Shown here: piece after piece, positions 30,698-40,029 of the stretch
Layout of the letters: every line of letters starts with the position of its first letter
Numbering within the stretch: the stretch's first letter is position 1
NCBI RefSeq assembly: GCF_030068605.1
Contig: NZ_JASJOU010000008.1
Location: forward strand, 62,001 to 126,000
Origin: Xanthocytophaga agilis
GTDB taxonomy: Bacteria; Bacteroidota; Bacteroidia; Cytophagales; 172606-1
Direction of reading: 5' to 3'
DNA length: 64,000 bases
Made by a program: the position numbers and the translations under genes
The notes under the pieces: generated by a model
What the model was told of the DNA's origin: nothing
The model's database searches: none
Seen by the model: only the letters and a program-made list of their open reading frames with translations

Positions 30698-31474
30698 TTG
30701 TACAATAATCCACCCAAAACATTATTCGTTGGCCAAAAGCTCCTGTTTCTGCCAGAATGTCACTCCACTAATGACATTGCCGCAGACTTGATTAATACAG
30801 CCAGCACTCCGGAAGGAACTGTTGTGATTACCTCTCAACAAACCCGCGGAAGAGGTCAGCGAGGTAATAGCTGGCATACAGAACCAGGTAAGAACCTAAC
30901 ATTCTCTATTATTCTTAAGCCAACTTTTCTAACAGTTAATCAACAATTTTTGTTAAATATGGCAGTTTCGCTGGCTATACATGAATTTCTCTCCAAATAC
31001 CTCCCTCAGAATCTAAGCATTAAATGGCCAAATGATATTTATTGGCATTCTCAGAAAATGGGAGGTATTTTAATTGAAAATACTATTCAAGGTCTTTCTC
31101 TAACCCATTCAATTGTTGGTATAGGCCTGAATATCAACCAAAAATCGTTTACTGAACAACCCCGAGCAACCTCGCTAAAACTGGCCAGTCAGCCCTTCAG
31201 TAATGAAGACGAATATGATCTGGAAATATTGTTATCAGAATTACTCATTGTGTTTGAAAAATTTTATCTCCTCTTACGGAATGGCAAAACTGACAGTCTA
31301 AGAACTTATTATCTCCGGAATTTATACAGTTATGGAGAGAAACGATTTTTTGTATCAAATGGAAATCAGTTTGAAGGCACCATTACAGGAGTAGATTCAC
31401 AAGGTCGTCTGGTTATTGAAAAAGACAATAAACTTTGTTATTTCTTCTTTAAAGAAATCGAATTTGTATTCTGA
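30698..31474 (+). CDS. birA: Biotin--[acetyl-CoA-carboxylase] ligase
   Basis: This 258-aa enzyme attaches biotin to the biotin carboxyl carrier protein. It has the class I BirA catalytic core without the DNA-binding domain: CHSTND (substrate loop), TSQQTRGRGQRGNSW (biotinoyl-AMP-binding GRGRRG-type loop), KWPNDIYW with the catalytic lysine, and GGILIE. A C-terminal SH3-like domain follows. The start appears to be TTG; the N-terminus length fits the family. It is monocistronic and divergent from rsfS. Confidence 0.94.
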   Translation: MYNNPPKTLFVGQKLLFLPECHSTNDIAADLINTASTPEGTVVITSQQTRGRGQRGNSWHTEPGKNLTFSIILKPTFLTVNQQFLLNMAVSLAIHEFLSKYLPQNLSIKWPNDIYWHSQKMGGILIENTIQGLSLTHSIVGIGLNINQKSFTEQPRATSLKLASQPFSNEDEYDLEILLSELLIVFEKFYLLLRNGKTDSLRTYYLRNLYSYGEKRFFVSNGNQFEGTITGVDSQGRLVIEKDNKLCYFFFKEIEFVF

Positions 31475-31634
31475 TACATATGAAATATTTCAAAGAACTC
31501 TATCTATTTTCTCAACTAACGCTATGACGCAATACCCTGTAAAACAATACTATACTATAAAAGCAAAAAATCTATTCCAAGCTAGTTTATTGTTAAAAAC
31601 ACATATAAAAGTTTCCTTTTAGCGTAAGAATATT

Positions 31635-31642
31635 TACCTTTG
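31635..31642 (+). promoter_or_regulatory. ahcY promoter -7 box (TACCTTTG)
   Basis: TACCTTTG followed by CG is a textbook Bacteroidota -7 element. It lies 77 bp upstream of ahcY. A weak -33-like GTTTCC lies about 19 bp upstream. I see no SAM or SAH riboswitch structure in the 60-nt leader. Confidence 0.65.
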
Positions 31643-31711
31643 CGCCTCAAAAGGTACTTATAGACAAAATCATCTCTATATTTTCATTATACACTAAAAA
31701 ACTTTTGAACA

Positions 31712-33022
31712 ATGGTTGAAACAGCTTACGTTCCATACAAAGTTAAAGATATTGCATTGGCAGAATGGGGCCGCAAAGAAATTAAATTAGCAGAAGCAGA
31801 AATGCCTGGCCTAATGTCTATCCGTGCTGAGTTTGGTCCATCTAAACCTCTTAAAGGTGCTCGTATAGCAGGCTGTCTGCACATGACCATTCAAACCGCG
31901 GTACTGATTGAAACTCTGGTTGAACTAGGTGCTGAAGTAACCTGGTCTTCTTGTAATATCTTCTCAACACAAGATCATGCTGCTGCTGCTATTGCAGCTG
32001 CAGGTATCCAAGTGTATGCCTGGAAAGGGCAAAATGCTGAAGAATTTGACTGGTGTATAGAACAGACATTATTCTTTGGAGAAGATCGCAAACCATTGAA
32101 CATGATTCTGGATGATGGTGGGGATCTTACCAATATGGTGTTAGATAAATATCCTGAACTGATCGGTAATATTGGTGGTATTTCAGAAGAAACCACAACA
32201 GGTGTTTTACGTTTGTATGAACGTATGAAAAAAGGAACACTTCCTGTACCTGCAATTAACGTAAACGACTCTGTAACAAAATCTAAATTTGATAACCTGT
32301 ACGGATGTAAAGAATCATGTGTAGATGCTATCCGCAGAGGTACAGATTTAATGCTGGCAGGTAAAATTGCAGTTGTAGCAGGTTATGGTGATGTAGGTAA
32401 AGGATCAGCCCGTTCTCTTGCAGGAGCAGGTTGTCGTGTAATTGTAACAGAAATTGATCCAATCTGTGCCCTTCAGGCGGCAATGGAAGGTTATCAGGTA
32501 ATGAAAATGGACAAAGCTGCTGAGATTGCAGATATTTTCGTTACAGCTACAGGTAATCACTCTATTATTACAGGTCAGCATTTCAAGAAAATGAAAGATA
32601 AAGCTGTAGTTTGTAATATTGGCCATTTCGATACAGAAATTGATATGGCATGGCTTAATGCAAATTATGGAAACACCAAAGAGGTTATTAAGCCTCAGGT
32701 AGATAAATATACCATTGATGGAAAAGAAATCATCGTTCTGGCAGAAGGTCGTCTTGTAAACCTTGGTGTTGCAATGGGTCACCCGTCTTTTGTAATGTCA
32801 ATGTCATTTACTAATCAAACACTAGCTCAGCTGGAATTATGGCAAAATGGCAAAAACTACGAAAATCAAGTATATGTACTACCTAAACATCTTGATGAAA
32901 AAGTAGCACGTTTGCATTTAGCTAAAGTAGGCGCTGAATTGGAAGAGTTAACTACTGATCAAGCTGAATACATTGGAGTTGATGTTCAAGGTCCATTCAA
33001 AAAAGATCATTATCGTTATTAA
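31712..33022 (+). CDS. ahcY: Adenosylhomocysteinase (SAH hydrolase)
   Basis: This 436-aa cytosolic enzyme hydrolyses S-adenosylhomocysteine to adenosine and homocysteine with bound NAD, keeping methylation going. It has the family signatures [39 protein letters not shown] (catalytic lysine), the NAD-binding [12 protein letters not shown] and the C-terminal KKDHYRY. Length is normal. It stands alone with its own promoter and terminator. Codon usage looks like a highly expressed gene. Confidence 0.98.
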   Translation: MVETAYVPYKVKDIALAEWGRKEIKLAEAEMPGLMSIRAEFGPSKPLKGARIAGCLHMTIQTAVLIETLVELGAEVTWSSCNIFSTQDHAAAAIAAAGIQVYAWKGQNAEEFDWCIEQTLFFGEDRKPLNMILDDGGDLTNMVLDKYPELIGNIGGISEETTTGVLRLYERMKKGTLPVPAINVNDSVTKSKFDNLYGCKESCVDAIRRGTDLMLAGKIAVVAGYGDVGKGSARSLAGAGCRVIVTEIDPICALQAAMEGYQVMKMDKAAEIADIFVTATGNHSIITGQHFKKMKDKAVVCNIGHFDTEIDMAWLNANYGNTKEVIKPQVDKYTIDGKEIIVLAEGRLVNLGVAMGHPSFVMSMSFTNQTLAQLELWQNGKNYENQVYVLPKHLDEKVARLHLAKVGAELEELTTDQAEYIGVDVQGPFKKDHYRY

Positions 33023-33048
33023 CAAATAATGAATTGTATCTAGAGCAT

Positions 33049-33089
33049 AAAGAGTCATTGGATGCAACATGTCCGATGACTCTTTTTTT
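33049..33089 (+). terminator. Rho-independent terminator of ahcY
   Basis: AAAGAGTCATTGGA pairs with TCCGATGACTCTTT (one G-U pair) around a short loop, followed by T residues, 26 bp after the stop. Beyond it, up to 33279, I see nothing. Confidence 0.85.
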
Positions 33090-33279
33090 ATAAAGCGGAA
33101 AATGAACAATTATATGACGGTATGGTTTATCTTATGAGGACAAATTATCAGAGAGGCAATTTTCAGTAGTAACTGATTTTTATGATCTACGTATAAGAAA
33201 ATAATATGCTTTACACTAGATTCTCTTGAGAAAGCAGACCTTATACTGAATATATTACTGAATGCTACAAATAAATTAA

Positions 33280-33287
33280 TATATTTG
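33280..33287 (+). promoter_or_regulatory. Candidate -7 box (TATATTTG) for the 150-aa lipoprotein
   Basis: An exact TAnnTTTG, 46 bp upstream of the start codon, predicting a leader of about 40 nt. No clear -33. Confidence 0.5.
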
Positions 33288-33332
33288 TATACCTAATAAT
33301 AGACAACACCATACTTATTAATAATTATTCGG

Positions 33333-33785
33333 ATGAAGTTCCAGATAGTAATATTAACACTCCTGATTGGTGCATTTACTTTTTTATCTTCCTGTAAAAA
33401 AGATGAAGAAAATCCAGAGTCTACCCGCACAGAACTTCTGACCAGTCATTCATGGAAAATAAGTCAGGTACTGGCTAATGGTACACCCGTAACAGATGAT
33501 GCTATTCAATTGATTCTTGGGAGTGGGTCATCTCTTGCACAGCTTACCAGATCCTCCATTTTGTTTAAGACTGACAGTACATATACGGCAACTGATCAAC
33601 AAACAGACTCCACCTTTACTGATACCTGGTATTTTACAGATAATGAGACCAAAATCAGATTAGAAGCAGCATCAGATACATTTGATTTTACTATTGATTT
33701 ACTCTCAAAAGAGAAATTAAATCTTAGTACACGTTACACAGTATCAGGTTTAACTCCTACTATTGTTCTGCAGTTAGTACCATAA
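33333..33785 (+). CDS. Lipocalin-like lipoprotein, 150 aa
   Basis: It has a lipoprotein signal ending FTFLSSC (Cys21) followed by acidic residues. The mature part begins with ELLTSHSWKISQVLANG and continues with alternating beta strands including TWYFTDNETKIRL. This is the pattern of the small Bacteroidota lipocalin-like proteins, which have a conserved L-x-x-x-x-W-K near the start. It is outer-membrane or periplasmic; the ligand is unknown. Confidence 0.75.
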   Translation: MKFQIVILTLLIGAFTFLSSCKKDEENPESTRTELLTSHSWKISQVLANGTPVTDDAIQLILGSGSSLAQLTRSSILFKTDSTYTATDQQTDSTFTDTWYFTDNETKIRLEAASDTFDFTIDLLSKEKLNLSTRYTVSGLTPTIVLQLVP

Positions 33786-33919
33786 GTAAAATCTTTTTAC
33801 ATTCGGAAGTTCTCTTTTTACAATTTTTAGTATTAATAACAAAAGCTATTCAAGTAATTGTTTAGCTGGTACGTTTTGTGGCATCCAATCCAATATACTT
33901 CAGAGAATAAACTTATATT

Positions 33920-34840
33920 ATGTTATTTCACGGCGCCTATATTTTACACGAAAATCCTCGCATTGTTAGTCTCTGGGATGATGTAGCCCTTCAGAAAATC
34001 TCCTCTCAACAAAAAAAACATGACACATATTTTCTGCTGCATTTACCATGGAACCATGGTAAATTTCAAAAGATGTTGAGAAAAAAATTATTCTTTTCTC
34101 AATTAAGTAGTAAAGGATTTATGCCTGTCATGTTTACTAATTCCAAACGGGAAGAATCCTATAGAAAATTATTCCGTATTCCTGGTTTACAATGTTCTGC
34201 TTATATTTATACGGATGAAAAAGACTATGGTATATTGAGTGTTGATAAGAAATATGATGCTGTCTATGCAGCTCAACTTATGCCATTTAAACGTATTGAG
34301 TTGGCTAAAGAACTGAATAAGGTATTTGTTCTTACCTATACTCCCGGAGCAGGCAAAAGTGGAGAAAATGATTTGCCAAGTTTCTGTCCAGCAATGAAAC
34401 ATGCTGATTACAATAAAACATGGGTTGACCATATTGGTAAAAACCGCTTATTCAATCAGTCCCAAGTTGGATTATGCTTATCAAAAGAAGAAGGCCCTAT
34501 GTTAGCTAGCCTGGAATATATGCTTTCAGGACTACCGGTAGTAAGTACAGAAAGCGAAGGAGGGCGGGATGAGTATTATGACAAAGAATATTGTCTTATA
34601 GTGAATGATAACCCTACCGCAATCCGCAAAGGTGTAGAAGAAATGGTAGCCCGTCAAATAGATCCAAATTATATTCGGGAAAAAACCATAACCAAATTAA
34701 ACCAGGATCGCCAACGCTATGTTGAGTTTATCAGTGATTATGTACGTAAGAATAGTCATGTTATATTAGATCCGTCAGAACTAATGCATCAGATTTTTGA
34801 TAAACCTAAGAATAGCTTTATTCCGGTTGATAAACTATAA
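33920..34840 (+). CDS. GT4-like glycosyltransferase
   Basis: This 306-aa protein carries the sugar-nucleotide-binding half of the GT-B fold: SQVGLCLSKEEGPMLASLEY (the E-x7-E-type region of GT4) and SGLPVVSTESEGGRDEYYD. The N-terminal half is shorter than usual for GT4 (350-400 aa). No signal peptide or membrane helix is seen. It probably builds a surface glycan. The acceptor and sugar are unknown, and no partner genes are adjacent. Confidence 0.78.
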   Translation: MLFHGAYILHENPRIVSLWDDVALQKISSQQKKHDTYFLLHLPWNHGKFQKMLRKKLFFSQLSSKGFMPVMFTNSKREESYRKLFRIPGLQCSAYIYTDEKDYGILSVDKKYDAVYAAQLMPFKRIELAKELNKVFVLTYTPGAGKSGENDLPSFCPAMKHADYNKTWVDHIGKNRLFNQSQVGLCLSKEEGPMLASLEYMLSGLPVVSTESEGGRDEYYDKEYCLIVNDNPTAIRKGVEEMVARQIDPNYIREKTITKLNQDRQRYVEFISDYVRKNSHVILDPSELMHQIFDKPKNSFIPVDKL

Positions 34841-34851
34841 AACGAAAAGGC

Positions 34852-34892
34852 CCTTCTGTTAATGAGGTAAAAATCAACCCATTAACAGAAGG
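34852..34892. terminator. Hairpin between convergent glycosyltransferase and PhnZ-like genes
   Basis: CCTTCTGTTAATG pairs exactly with CATTAACAGAAGG. T-rich sequence follows on the plus side. It ends the glycosyltransferase message and, from the other side, the phosphonate operon. Confidence 0.75.
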
Positions 34893-34894
34893 TT

Positions 34895-35458
34895 TTATTT
34901 TTCCAGATGACGTAATGCCATATCTTTATAAATGGACAAATCTGGTACAGGAATATTCATTTCTTTAGCTTGCTCATCCCAATAACGCATTTGCAGGTAT
35001 AACTGGAACCACTCTTCACCTTCAAATGCAGCAGCTTCACTAACACTCATACGTCCTCCCTGAAATTCAAGTGTTTTCTTACTAGCTTCTGAGAGATTAT
35101 TGTAATAATCCGGATTCTTGAATGTGAGATATCGTTTTGCCTGAACATGAGACTCAACCAACCGGGCTATCTTCTCTGAAAATCCTACCGCTCTCAAATA
35201 GTCAGCTCCTAGCTTCTCGTGATCTGTAACACCATATCCATCCATGTGCTCTGTAGTTTCATCAGCACACAAATGTCCAAAATCATGAAAGAAAGCTGCC
35301 AGAATAACTTCTTCATCGTAACCCTGTTGTTCGGCTAGCAAAGCGGCCTGAGTCATATGCTCAACCTGCGACACAGGCTCACCTATATAATCATCAGTTC
35401 CATGTATTTCATATAATCGAAAAATCTCTTCAACTTTTTGCTTAGTAGTGGTTTCCAT
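34895..35458 (-). CDS. PhnZ-like HD-domain mixed-valence diiron oxygenase
   Basis: This 187-aa HD protein matches PhnZ, which oxidatively cleaves the C-P bond of (R)-2-amino-1-hydroxyethylphosphonate to glycine and phosphate. The PhnZ residues I recall occur at the same numbers: Tyr24 and Glu27 (DYIGE), His34, His58-Asp59 (FFHDFGH), His62, His80, His104, Lys108 (SHVQAKRY) and Asp161 (WDEQ). No PhnY-type hydroxylase is in the window, so the source of its substrate is unclear. It is the last gene of the unit that begins with susC. The family is also known as the HDIG protein of phosphonate operons. Confidence 0.88.
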   Translation of the reverse strand: METTTKQKVEEIFRLYEIHGTDDYIGEPVSQVEHMTQAALLAEQQGYDEEVILAAFFHDFGHLCADETTEHMDGYGVTDHEKLGADYLRAVGFSEKIARLVESHVQAKRYLTFKNPDYYNNLSEASKKTLEFQGGRMSVSEAAAFEGEEWFQLYLQMRYWDEQAKEMNIPVPDLSIYKDMALRHLEK

Positions 35459-35507
35459 ATATACAGTTAGAATAATTTAGATGAATAAATAAGTAATGTA
35501 TAGTCTA

Positions 35508-36683
35508 CTAACTTACAACTTCATGTAACTTTGATTCAAATACATATTCTGCCAGTCCCAATGATAAAGTCATTCCGGCACCACCCAATCCATTGACAAT
35601 CCATACATTAGATTCCGCTTCTAATATCAGCTCAGTTCCTCCATTTGCGAGTTTAGGATAGATACCATGCCAGCGTTCCTTGATATGTAAATCAGGAAAC
35701 TGGGTGAAAGTGGCCAAATAGTCTAATACCCACTGATCTATTTCAGATTTGTCAAATGGTTCTGGTGTAAGTCCATATTCATGTGAATCACCTAAAGTCA
35801 ATTCACCTGCAGCATTTTGAGAAACCAATACGTGTATGCCATATTTCTTATAAGCAGGCATTGTCTGTGCAAACCGTTCATTTAAGGCAGCTAAAGAAGG
35901 ACAATCCTTGAAAGCAGCATAATGAGTGAGTGTCAAACCAGCACAAAGAGAGGCTCCCATTCGCCATCCATTGCCTTGCGGACTAGTTCTCATCATCTGC
36001 AGTTTACACTTTGTAATAGATGAAGAGGCAAATAATTCAGGATATAATGTTTCAAAGTCAGCTCCACTACATATAATTATCCGATCTGCTTGCCATTTTT
36101 GGCCACCGGCTTCCAGATAAGAACTATTTACACCAGTAACAGCAGTACCAAAATAAAAATCAATTTCATATTTTTGATGTAGAAAGTCAGGCAATGTAGC
36201 TATCACTTCGCGAGGATCCACAATCATTTCCGTTTCGCTCCATAAAGCGCCTATCAATCCCTCCTCTTTTACAGCAGGGCTCTTTTCCAGAATCTTTTTT
36301 GTGTCAGTCAATAGCTCACACGTATATCCATTACCACGGTTCTGCTCCACAAACTCTTCCAGAACAGCCCATTCATCATTGTGATAAGCAACATGCAACG
36401 ATCCATTAGGATTATACCAGAAGCCAGCTTGTTTAGCCAGATCCAGGTAAATCTCACGACTTCTTAATGCACGCTCTAATAATACTCCTGAAGGTTGTCC
36501 AACAGGCCATATCATACCAAAATTGCGGATAGAAGCTCCAATAGCCTTACCATTCCGTTCAAAAACGCCAACTTTAAGACCTCGTCTGGCAGCAGTATAA
36601 GCCATTGCCAAACCTACAATCCCAGCTCCAACTACTGCAACATCATATCTATTTTGTATATTGTTTGTGGATGAATGAGTCAT
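35508..36683 (-). CDS. FAD-dependent oxidoreductase of the phosphonate-catabolism type
   Basis: This 391-aa DAO-fold flavoprotein has an N-terminal Rossmann motif (VVGAGIVGLAMAYTAARRG) and a C-terminal FAD-contact motif (GLGGAGMTLSLGLAE). It looks like the DadA/DAO relatives repeatedly found beside PhnX- and PhnZ-like genes (the TIGR03364 type as I recall), which are thought to oxidise an aminoalkylphosphonate to its aldehyde or imine. It lies between the HAD and HD genes with short gaps (39 and 49 bp), so all three are probably co-transcribed. Substrate identity is inferred from context. Confidence 0.82.
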   Translation of the reverse strand: MTHSSTNNIQNRYDVAVVGAGIVGLAMAYTAARRGLKVGVFERNGKAIGASIRNFGMIWPVGQPSGVLLERALRSREIYLDLAKQAGFWYNPNGSLHVAYHNDEWAVLEEFVEQNRGNGYTCELLTDTKKILEKSPAVKEEGLIGALWSETEMIVDPREVIATLPDFLHQKYEIDFYFGTAVTGVNSSYLEAGGQKWQADRIIICSGADFETLYPELFASSSITKCKLQMMRTSPQGNGWRMGASLCAGLTLTHYAAFKDCPSLAALNERFAQTMPAYKKYGIHVLVSQNAAGELTLGDSHEYGLTPEPFDKSEIDQWVLDYLATFTQFPDLHIKERWHGIYPKLANGGTELILEAESNVWIVNGLGGAGMTLSLGLAEYVFESKLHEVVS

Positions 36684-36722
36684 ACTAACATGTTGTTTCT
36701 TTTAAGATTGTCGATATTTTAT

Positions 36723-37409
36723 TCATGATAAGGAGAAAATCTGATGCAGATCAGCAAGGGTGTGTATCAGATGCGTATGAGGCTCTCGCTCCAACTCTTC
36801 AACAGTATATGCACCAGTAGTTACACCTATTACCCATCCACACCCAGCAGAATCTCCCTGCTGCATATCAGATGCGGTATCTCCTACTTTTGCTACTTGT
36901 TTGCTATCCTGCACATGAGTCAGCTCCATAGCTTTAAATATCATATCAGGAAAAGGTCTGCCATTCTCAACTTCATCACTAGTCACACTATTGTCTATCA
37001 GGTTCTTTGCTCTCCATAACAATCTTTCAAGAATAGCATCAGTAATCTGACGATCAAATCCTGTATCTACTACCACTTTGACATTATGCCTTTTTAGCAA
37101 GGCAAATGTCTCACTTGCACCTTCTTTTTCTTTCACATCCGGACTATTCTGATAATAGTCTGTCATATCCTCTACAAAACGTTGATGAATCTGATCTATC
37201 AACTCTTCTGTGATCACTGAAGGGCTTGCATGACGTTCCAGTAATTGTCGGATAGCTACAGGTTTGGGTAAACCCATGAGTTCATTGGCATCTTCAAACG
37301 GAATAGCGACCCCATAATCTGCCAATGCTTTTTGTAAGAAATAAGGTACTTTATCTGCACCATCGACAGTGGTTCCTGCCAGATCAAATACAATCAGTTG
37401 TGGTAACAT
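36723..37409 (-). CDS. Phosphonatase-like HAD hydrolase (PhnX relative)
   Basis: This 228-aa HAD protein has nucleophile Asp9 in FDLAGTTVDG, the PhnX version of the HAD motif (DWAGTTVD in phosphonatase). MGLPK places Lys49 where PhnX has the Schiff-base lysine (MGLxK). Later come VVVDTGFDRQ, GRPFPDM and the acidic KVGDTASDM. It probably cleaves phosphonoacetaldehyde or a close analogue to acetaldehyde and phosphate. It is shorter than PhnX (about 265-270 aa) and may be the distinct phosphonatase-like subfamily. It follows the GDPD gene by 12 bp. Confidence 0.85.
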   Translation of the reverse strand: MLPQLIVFDLAGTTVDGADKVPYFLQKALADYGVAIPFEDANELMGLPKPVAIRQLLERHASPSVITEELIDQIHQRFVEDMTDYYQNSPDVKEKEGASETFALLKRHNVKVVVDTGFDRQITDAILERLLWRAKNLIDNSVTSDEVENGRPFPDMIFKAMELTHVQDSKQVAKVGDTASDMQQGDSAGCGWVIGVTTGAYTVEELEREPHTHLIHTLADLHQIFSLS

Positions 37410-37421
37410 AGAATAGTAAAA

Positions 37422-38276
37422 TTAGTGTTTACCTAATGTTTTCAGATAACCAATCAATTCTTCAGGACGATCTGTCTGTAAGGCTGTAATACCCATATCT
37501 ATTGCTTTCTGCCATTGCTCAGGCTTCTCATCAGGATTTTGAATATCAGGCCACACTTTGATACCCTGTTTTGTAAGAAAAGCCACATTCTCTTTGGTGT
37601 AAAACAATACAGATCCGTCCAGAATATCTACCGGATTTTTTACAATCCATTGTTTTAACTCATCATAACTAGTTATAGAATCTGGCATACTGACCATTAC
37701 AGGTACAGAAGACATTGTTTTCTTCCAATCTTGGACTTCTTCAGGCTCTGTATATACGATAACAGAACCAAGCATTTTGTATTTGTTTAGTAGACTCTTA
37801 ACCTGTTCCGGCTTGACATCTTTGCAATCCAGATAAAGATTTATTTTTCCCCGAGCTTCTTTTAGAATTTCTTCAAATGTAGGAGGGCTCTGATTAAAAG
37901 GATCATTTTTCAGCTTTAAAGCTTTAAACTGAGCCAAAGTCATCTCTGCTATTTTGGCTTCACCATTTGTAGTTCGATGTACGGATGCATCATGCATAAT
38001 TACCAGATATCCATCTTTTGTAGTGCGAATATCTATTTCAACATAATCAGCCCCAACCCGTATTGCTTCCTGTAAACTTTGAATGGAATTTTCAGGGGCA
38101 TTCACATGATTTCCACGATGTGCAATTACAATAAAGGGATAACGGGTAGAAGGAAATACGACCGATTTATGTTTTTCAGGAAAGCCATTACACCCAAAGA
38201 CTGTAAGAGTGACCAGATATGCAATTAACACATTCCAAAGAGTAATGATAGAACAAGTTATGTGATAATATTTCAT
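37422..38276 (-). CDS. Glycerophosphodiester phosphodiesterase, lipoprotein
   Basis: This 284-aa protein has a signal ending LTVFGC, a lipobox, so it is anchored in the periplasm or outer membrane. The GDPD barrel has catalytic pairs IAHRGN with APENS, metal ligands VEIDIRTTKDG and the second His in VIMHDASVHRTTNG, and a C-terminal LQTDRPEELIGYL. It hydrolyses glycerol-linked phosphodiesters. Next to phosphonate enzymes and a SusCD pair, it may release a phosphonate from a glycerol ester; this is inference. It lies between susD and the HAD gene in one unit. Confidence 0.92.
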   Translation of the reverse strand: MKYYHITCSIITLWNVLIAYLVTLTVFGCNGFPEKHKSVVFPSTRYPFIVIAHRGNHVNAPENSIQSLQEAIRVGADYVEIDIRTTKDGYLVIMHDASVHRTTNGEAKIAEMTLAQFKALKLKNDPFNQSPPTFEEILKEARGKINLYLDCKDVKPEQVKSLLNKYKMLGSVIVYTEPEEVQDWKKTMSSVPVMVSMPDSITSYDELKQWIVKNPVDILDGSVLFYTKENVAFLTKQGIKVWPDIQNPDEKPEQWQKAIDMGITALQTDRPEELIGYLKTLGKH

Positions 38277-38303
38277 TTCTGAAAAAGTAGTATAAGAGAA
38301 TAA

Positions 38304-38338
38304 TGAGCATCTCTACAAAACAGATGTAGAAATGCTCA
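38304..38338 (-). promoter_or_regulatory. Intercistronic hairpin between susD and the GDPD gene
   Basis: TGAGCAT/ATGCTCA and TCTACA/TGTAGA arms form one imperfect stem in the 85-bp gap. It may terminate part of the transcripts or protect the susCD message, reducing the expression of the enzymes downstream. Confidence 0.5.
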
Positions 38339-38361
38339 TAAAAGAATTTACAAGAGGAAAA

Positions 38362-39942
38362 TTATTTTAACAACCACATAGCAGTGTTTATATCATCTGT
38401 TCCTCCAAATTGAGATTGTAGCGCTGTATTGAGATTCCCTTCATTTGTTGTTTGTTCGGAGGTTGGGTACTGCCATCTTTTGGGAATGCGGGCACTATTA
38501 CCTGTGCCTACTCCTGTTAAGAAAGCAGGTATACCTGTCCTTCTTTGGTTATAGAATGCTTCAAAACCTGAGTTCTGAAAAAATGATAGATATTTCTGTG
38601 TAAGAATTTGGGTTAATCCGTCTGTGTTATTACCCTTATATTTGACAGTAATCTGGTTTAAATAATTGGTTACTGAAGTAGTCACAGAACCTAGTTCATT
38701 TTTATTCTGGTCAGCTACAGTAATTGATCCCTCATCTGTAATATCATAAAACTTCATAGAAGCCTTGATACCTTTTACATAGAATTCCTCTGCATCACCG
38801 CTTATCCACCCTCTGTTAATCGCTTCTGCAATGTTGAAACACATTTCAGAATAGCCTATAATGATTCCGGGCTCACCTGTGTAGTTACTGTAATATCTCA
38901 AACGGTTAATAAAAGAATACTCCCCCTGATTGGCCTTAGAGGACATATCCGTTAGATCTTCACCTGAGCTAGCCCCAACATATGCTTCGAAATCATTGAA
39001 CTTAACACCTGCATTCAATTTAGCTTGTGCGGGTGCTGCTGCAATAAAAATACGAGGATCTTTTAATGATTTTAATAGGTCTATATGCAACTTGGACATG
39101 TTCTGACGGGTAGCATCAAATCCAAAATTCCCAGGGTTTGTGGGATATTGATTATATGTAGCATTGTATGTAAACTGAAGATTGTCTTCCAAACTAGTCA
39201 TAACCGGATACTGAGTTGGATTATTAATGATAGAAGCAAATTTTTGCTTAATATTTAAATCCGCATCAGATTCTTTCTTGCTTAAACTCATTAATACACG
39301 AAGAGTATAGGTATTAACTAGCTTTTGCCACTTCTTCAAAACCTCTACCTTATTAGCACTTCCGTCTGTATCATAGTAAAAGTCTCCAACCAGAGTAGTA
39401 TTATTTGCAGCAATCAGTTCTGCTAAATCGGAATTAGCCTCATCCAGTAACTTCAAAGATTCTACATATACAGATTTTTGGGTATCATATACAGGTGTTG
39501 TTACCTCAAGTCCTTTCAACGCATCAGTCATAGGTATATCTCCTACTCTCTGTGTCATGTATATAAAAAAGTAAGCTCTGAAGAACTTACCCAATGCAGA
39601 ATATGGATTCACCTCACCAGCACCTGCTGCCAATGCTTCTTCTTCCATCTTTACCACATTTTTTAAAGTAGCATAATTCCATGCAGTAGAAGTCCAGCTG
39701 TATTGGTTATTACCATAGTAGTTATAATTAATACAATAGAACTGATTCCAGCGATGTACATCTCCCCAAGGACCCTCTACTCCAGTTGGAGAATAAAGAT
39801 CTTTTAATACACCTTGCAATACTAAAGAAGCAGGCACCGAAGAAGGACTATTTGTATTCTTTTCAAGTTCTTTAAAATTCTGACATCCTCCGAGAAAAAA
39901 TATTCCGGAAAGAAGAAGCAATGAATATATATATGTTTTCAT
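38362..39942 (-). CDS. SusD/RagB-family outer-membrane lipoprotein (SusD-like_2)
   Basis: This 526-aa surface lipoprotein has a lipobox FFLGGC (Cys20) and the SusD-like_2 start QNFKELEKNTNSPSSVP. TPR-like helices include YSALGKFFRAYFFIYMTQRV and GDIPMTDAL, both typical. It binds substrate on the outside and forms a lid on the SusC channel encoded upstream. The partner enzymes suggest a phosphonate or glycerophosphodiester ligand rather than a glycan. The gap to susC has a strong hairpin. Confidence 0.95.
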   Translation of the reverse strand: MKTYIYSLLLLSGIFFLGGCQNFKELEKNTNSPSSVPASLVLQGVLKDLYSPTGVEGPWGDVHRWNQFYCINYNYYGNNQYSWTSTAWNYATLKNVVKMEEEALAAGAGEVNPYSALGKFFRAYFFIYMTQRVGDIPMTDALKGLEVTTPVYDTQKSVYVESLKLLDEANSDLAELIAANNTTLVGDFYYDTDGSANKVEVLKKWQKLVNTYTLRVLMSLSKKESDADLNIKQKFASIINNPTQYPVMTSLEDNLQFTYNATYNQYPTNPGNFGFDATRQNMSKLHIDLLKSLKDPRIFIAAAPAQAKLNAGVKFNDFEAYVGASSGEDLTDMSSKANQGEYSFINRLRYYSNYTGEPGIIIGYSEMCFNIAEAINRGWISGDAEEFYVKGIKASMKFYDITDEGSITVADQNKNELGSVTTSVTNYLNQITVKYKGNNTDGLTQILTQKYLSFFQNSGFEAFYNQRRTGIPAFLTGVGTGNSARIPKRWQYPTSEQTTNEGNLNTALQSQFGGTDDINTAMWLLK

Positions 39943-39974
39943 GGGTCTGTATTTAAATTTAGTGTCAGGTTAGA

Positions 39975-40017
39975 GTACAGAAGACAGAGAGATTTACAAA
40001 CATTCTGTCTTCTGTAC
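39975..40017 (-). promoter_or_regulatory. Intercistronic hairpin between susC and susD
   Basis: GTACAGAAGACAGA pairs exactly with TCTGTCTTCTGTAC around a 15-base loop, in the 87-bp gap. There is no U-tract. Such hairpins may set the susC:susD ratio by stabilising the upstream message. Confidence 0.55.
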
Positions 40018-40029
40018 AGAAAGTTTATT

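Noticed and set aside
31649-31711. SAM or SAH riboswitch before ahcY
   Set aside because: The leader is only about 60 nt, AT-rich and without the needed stems.
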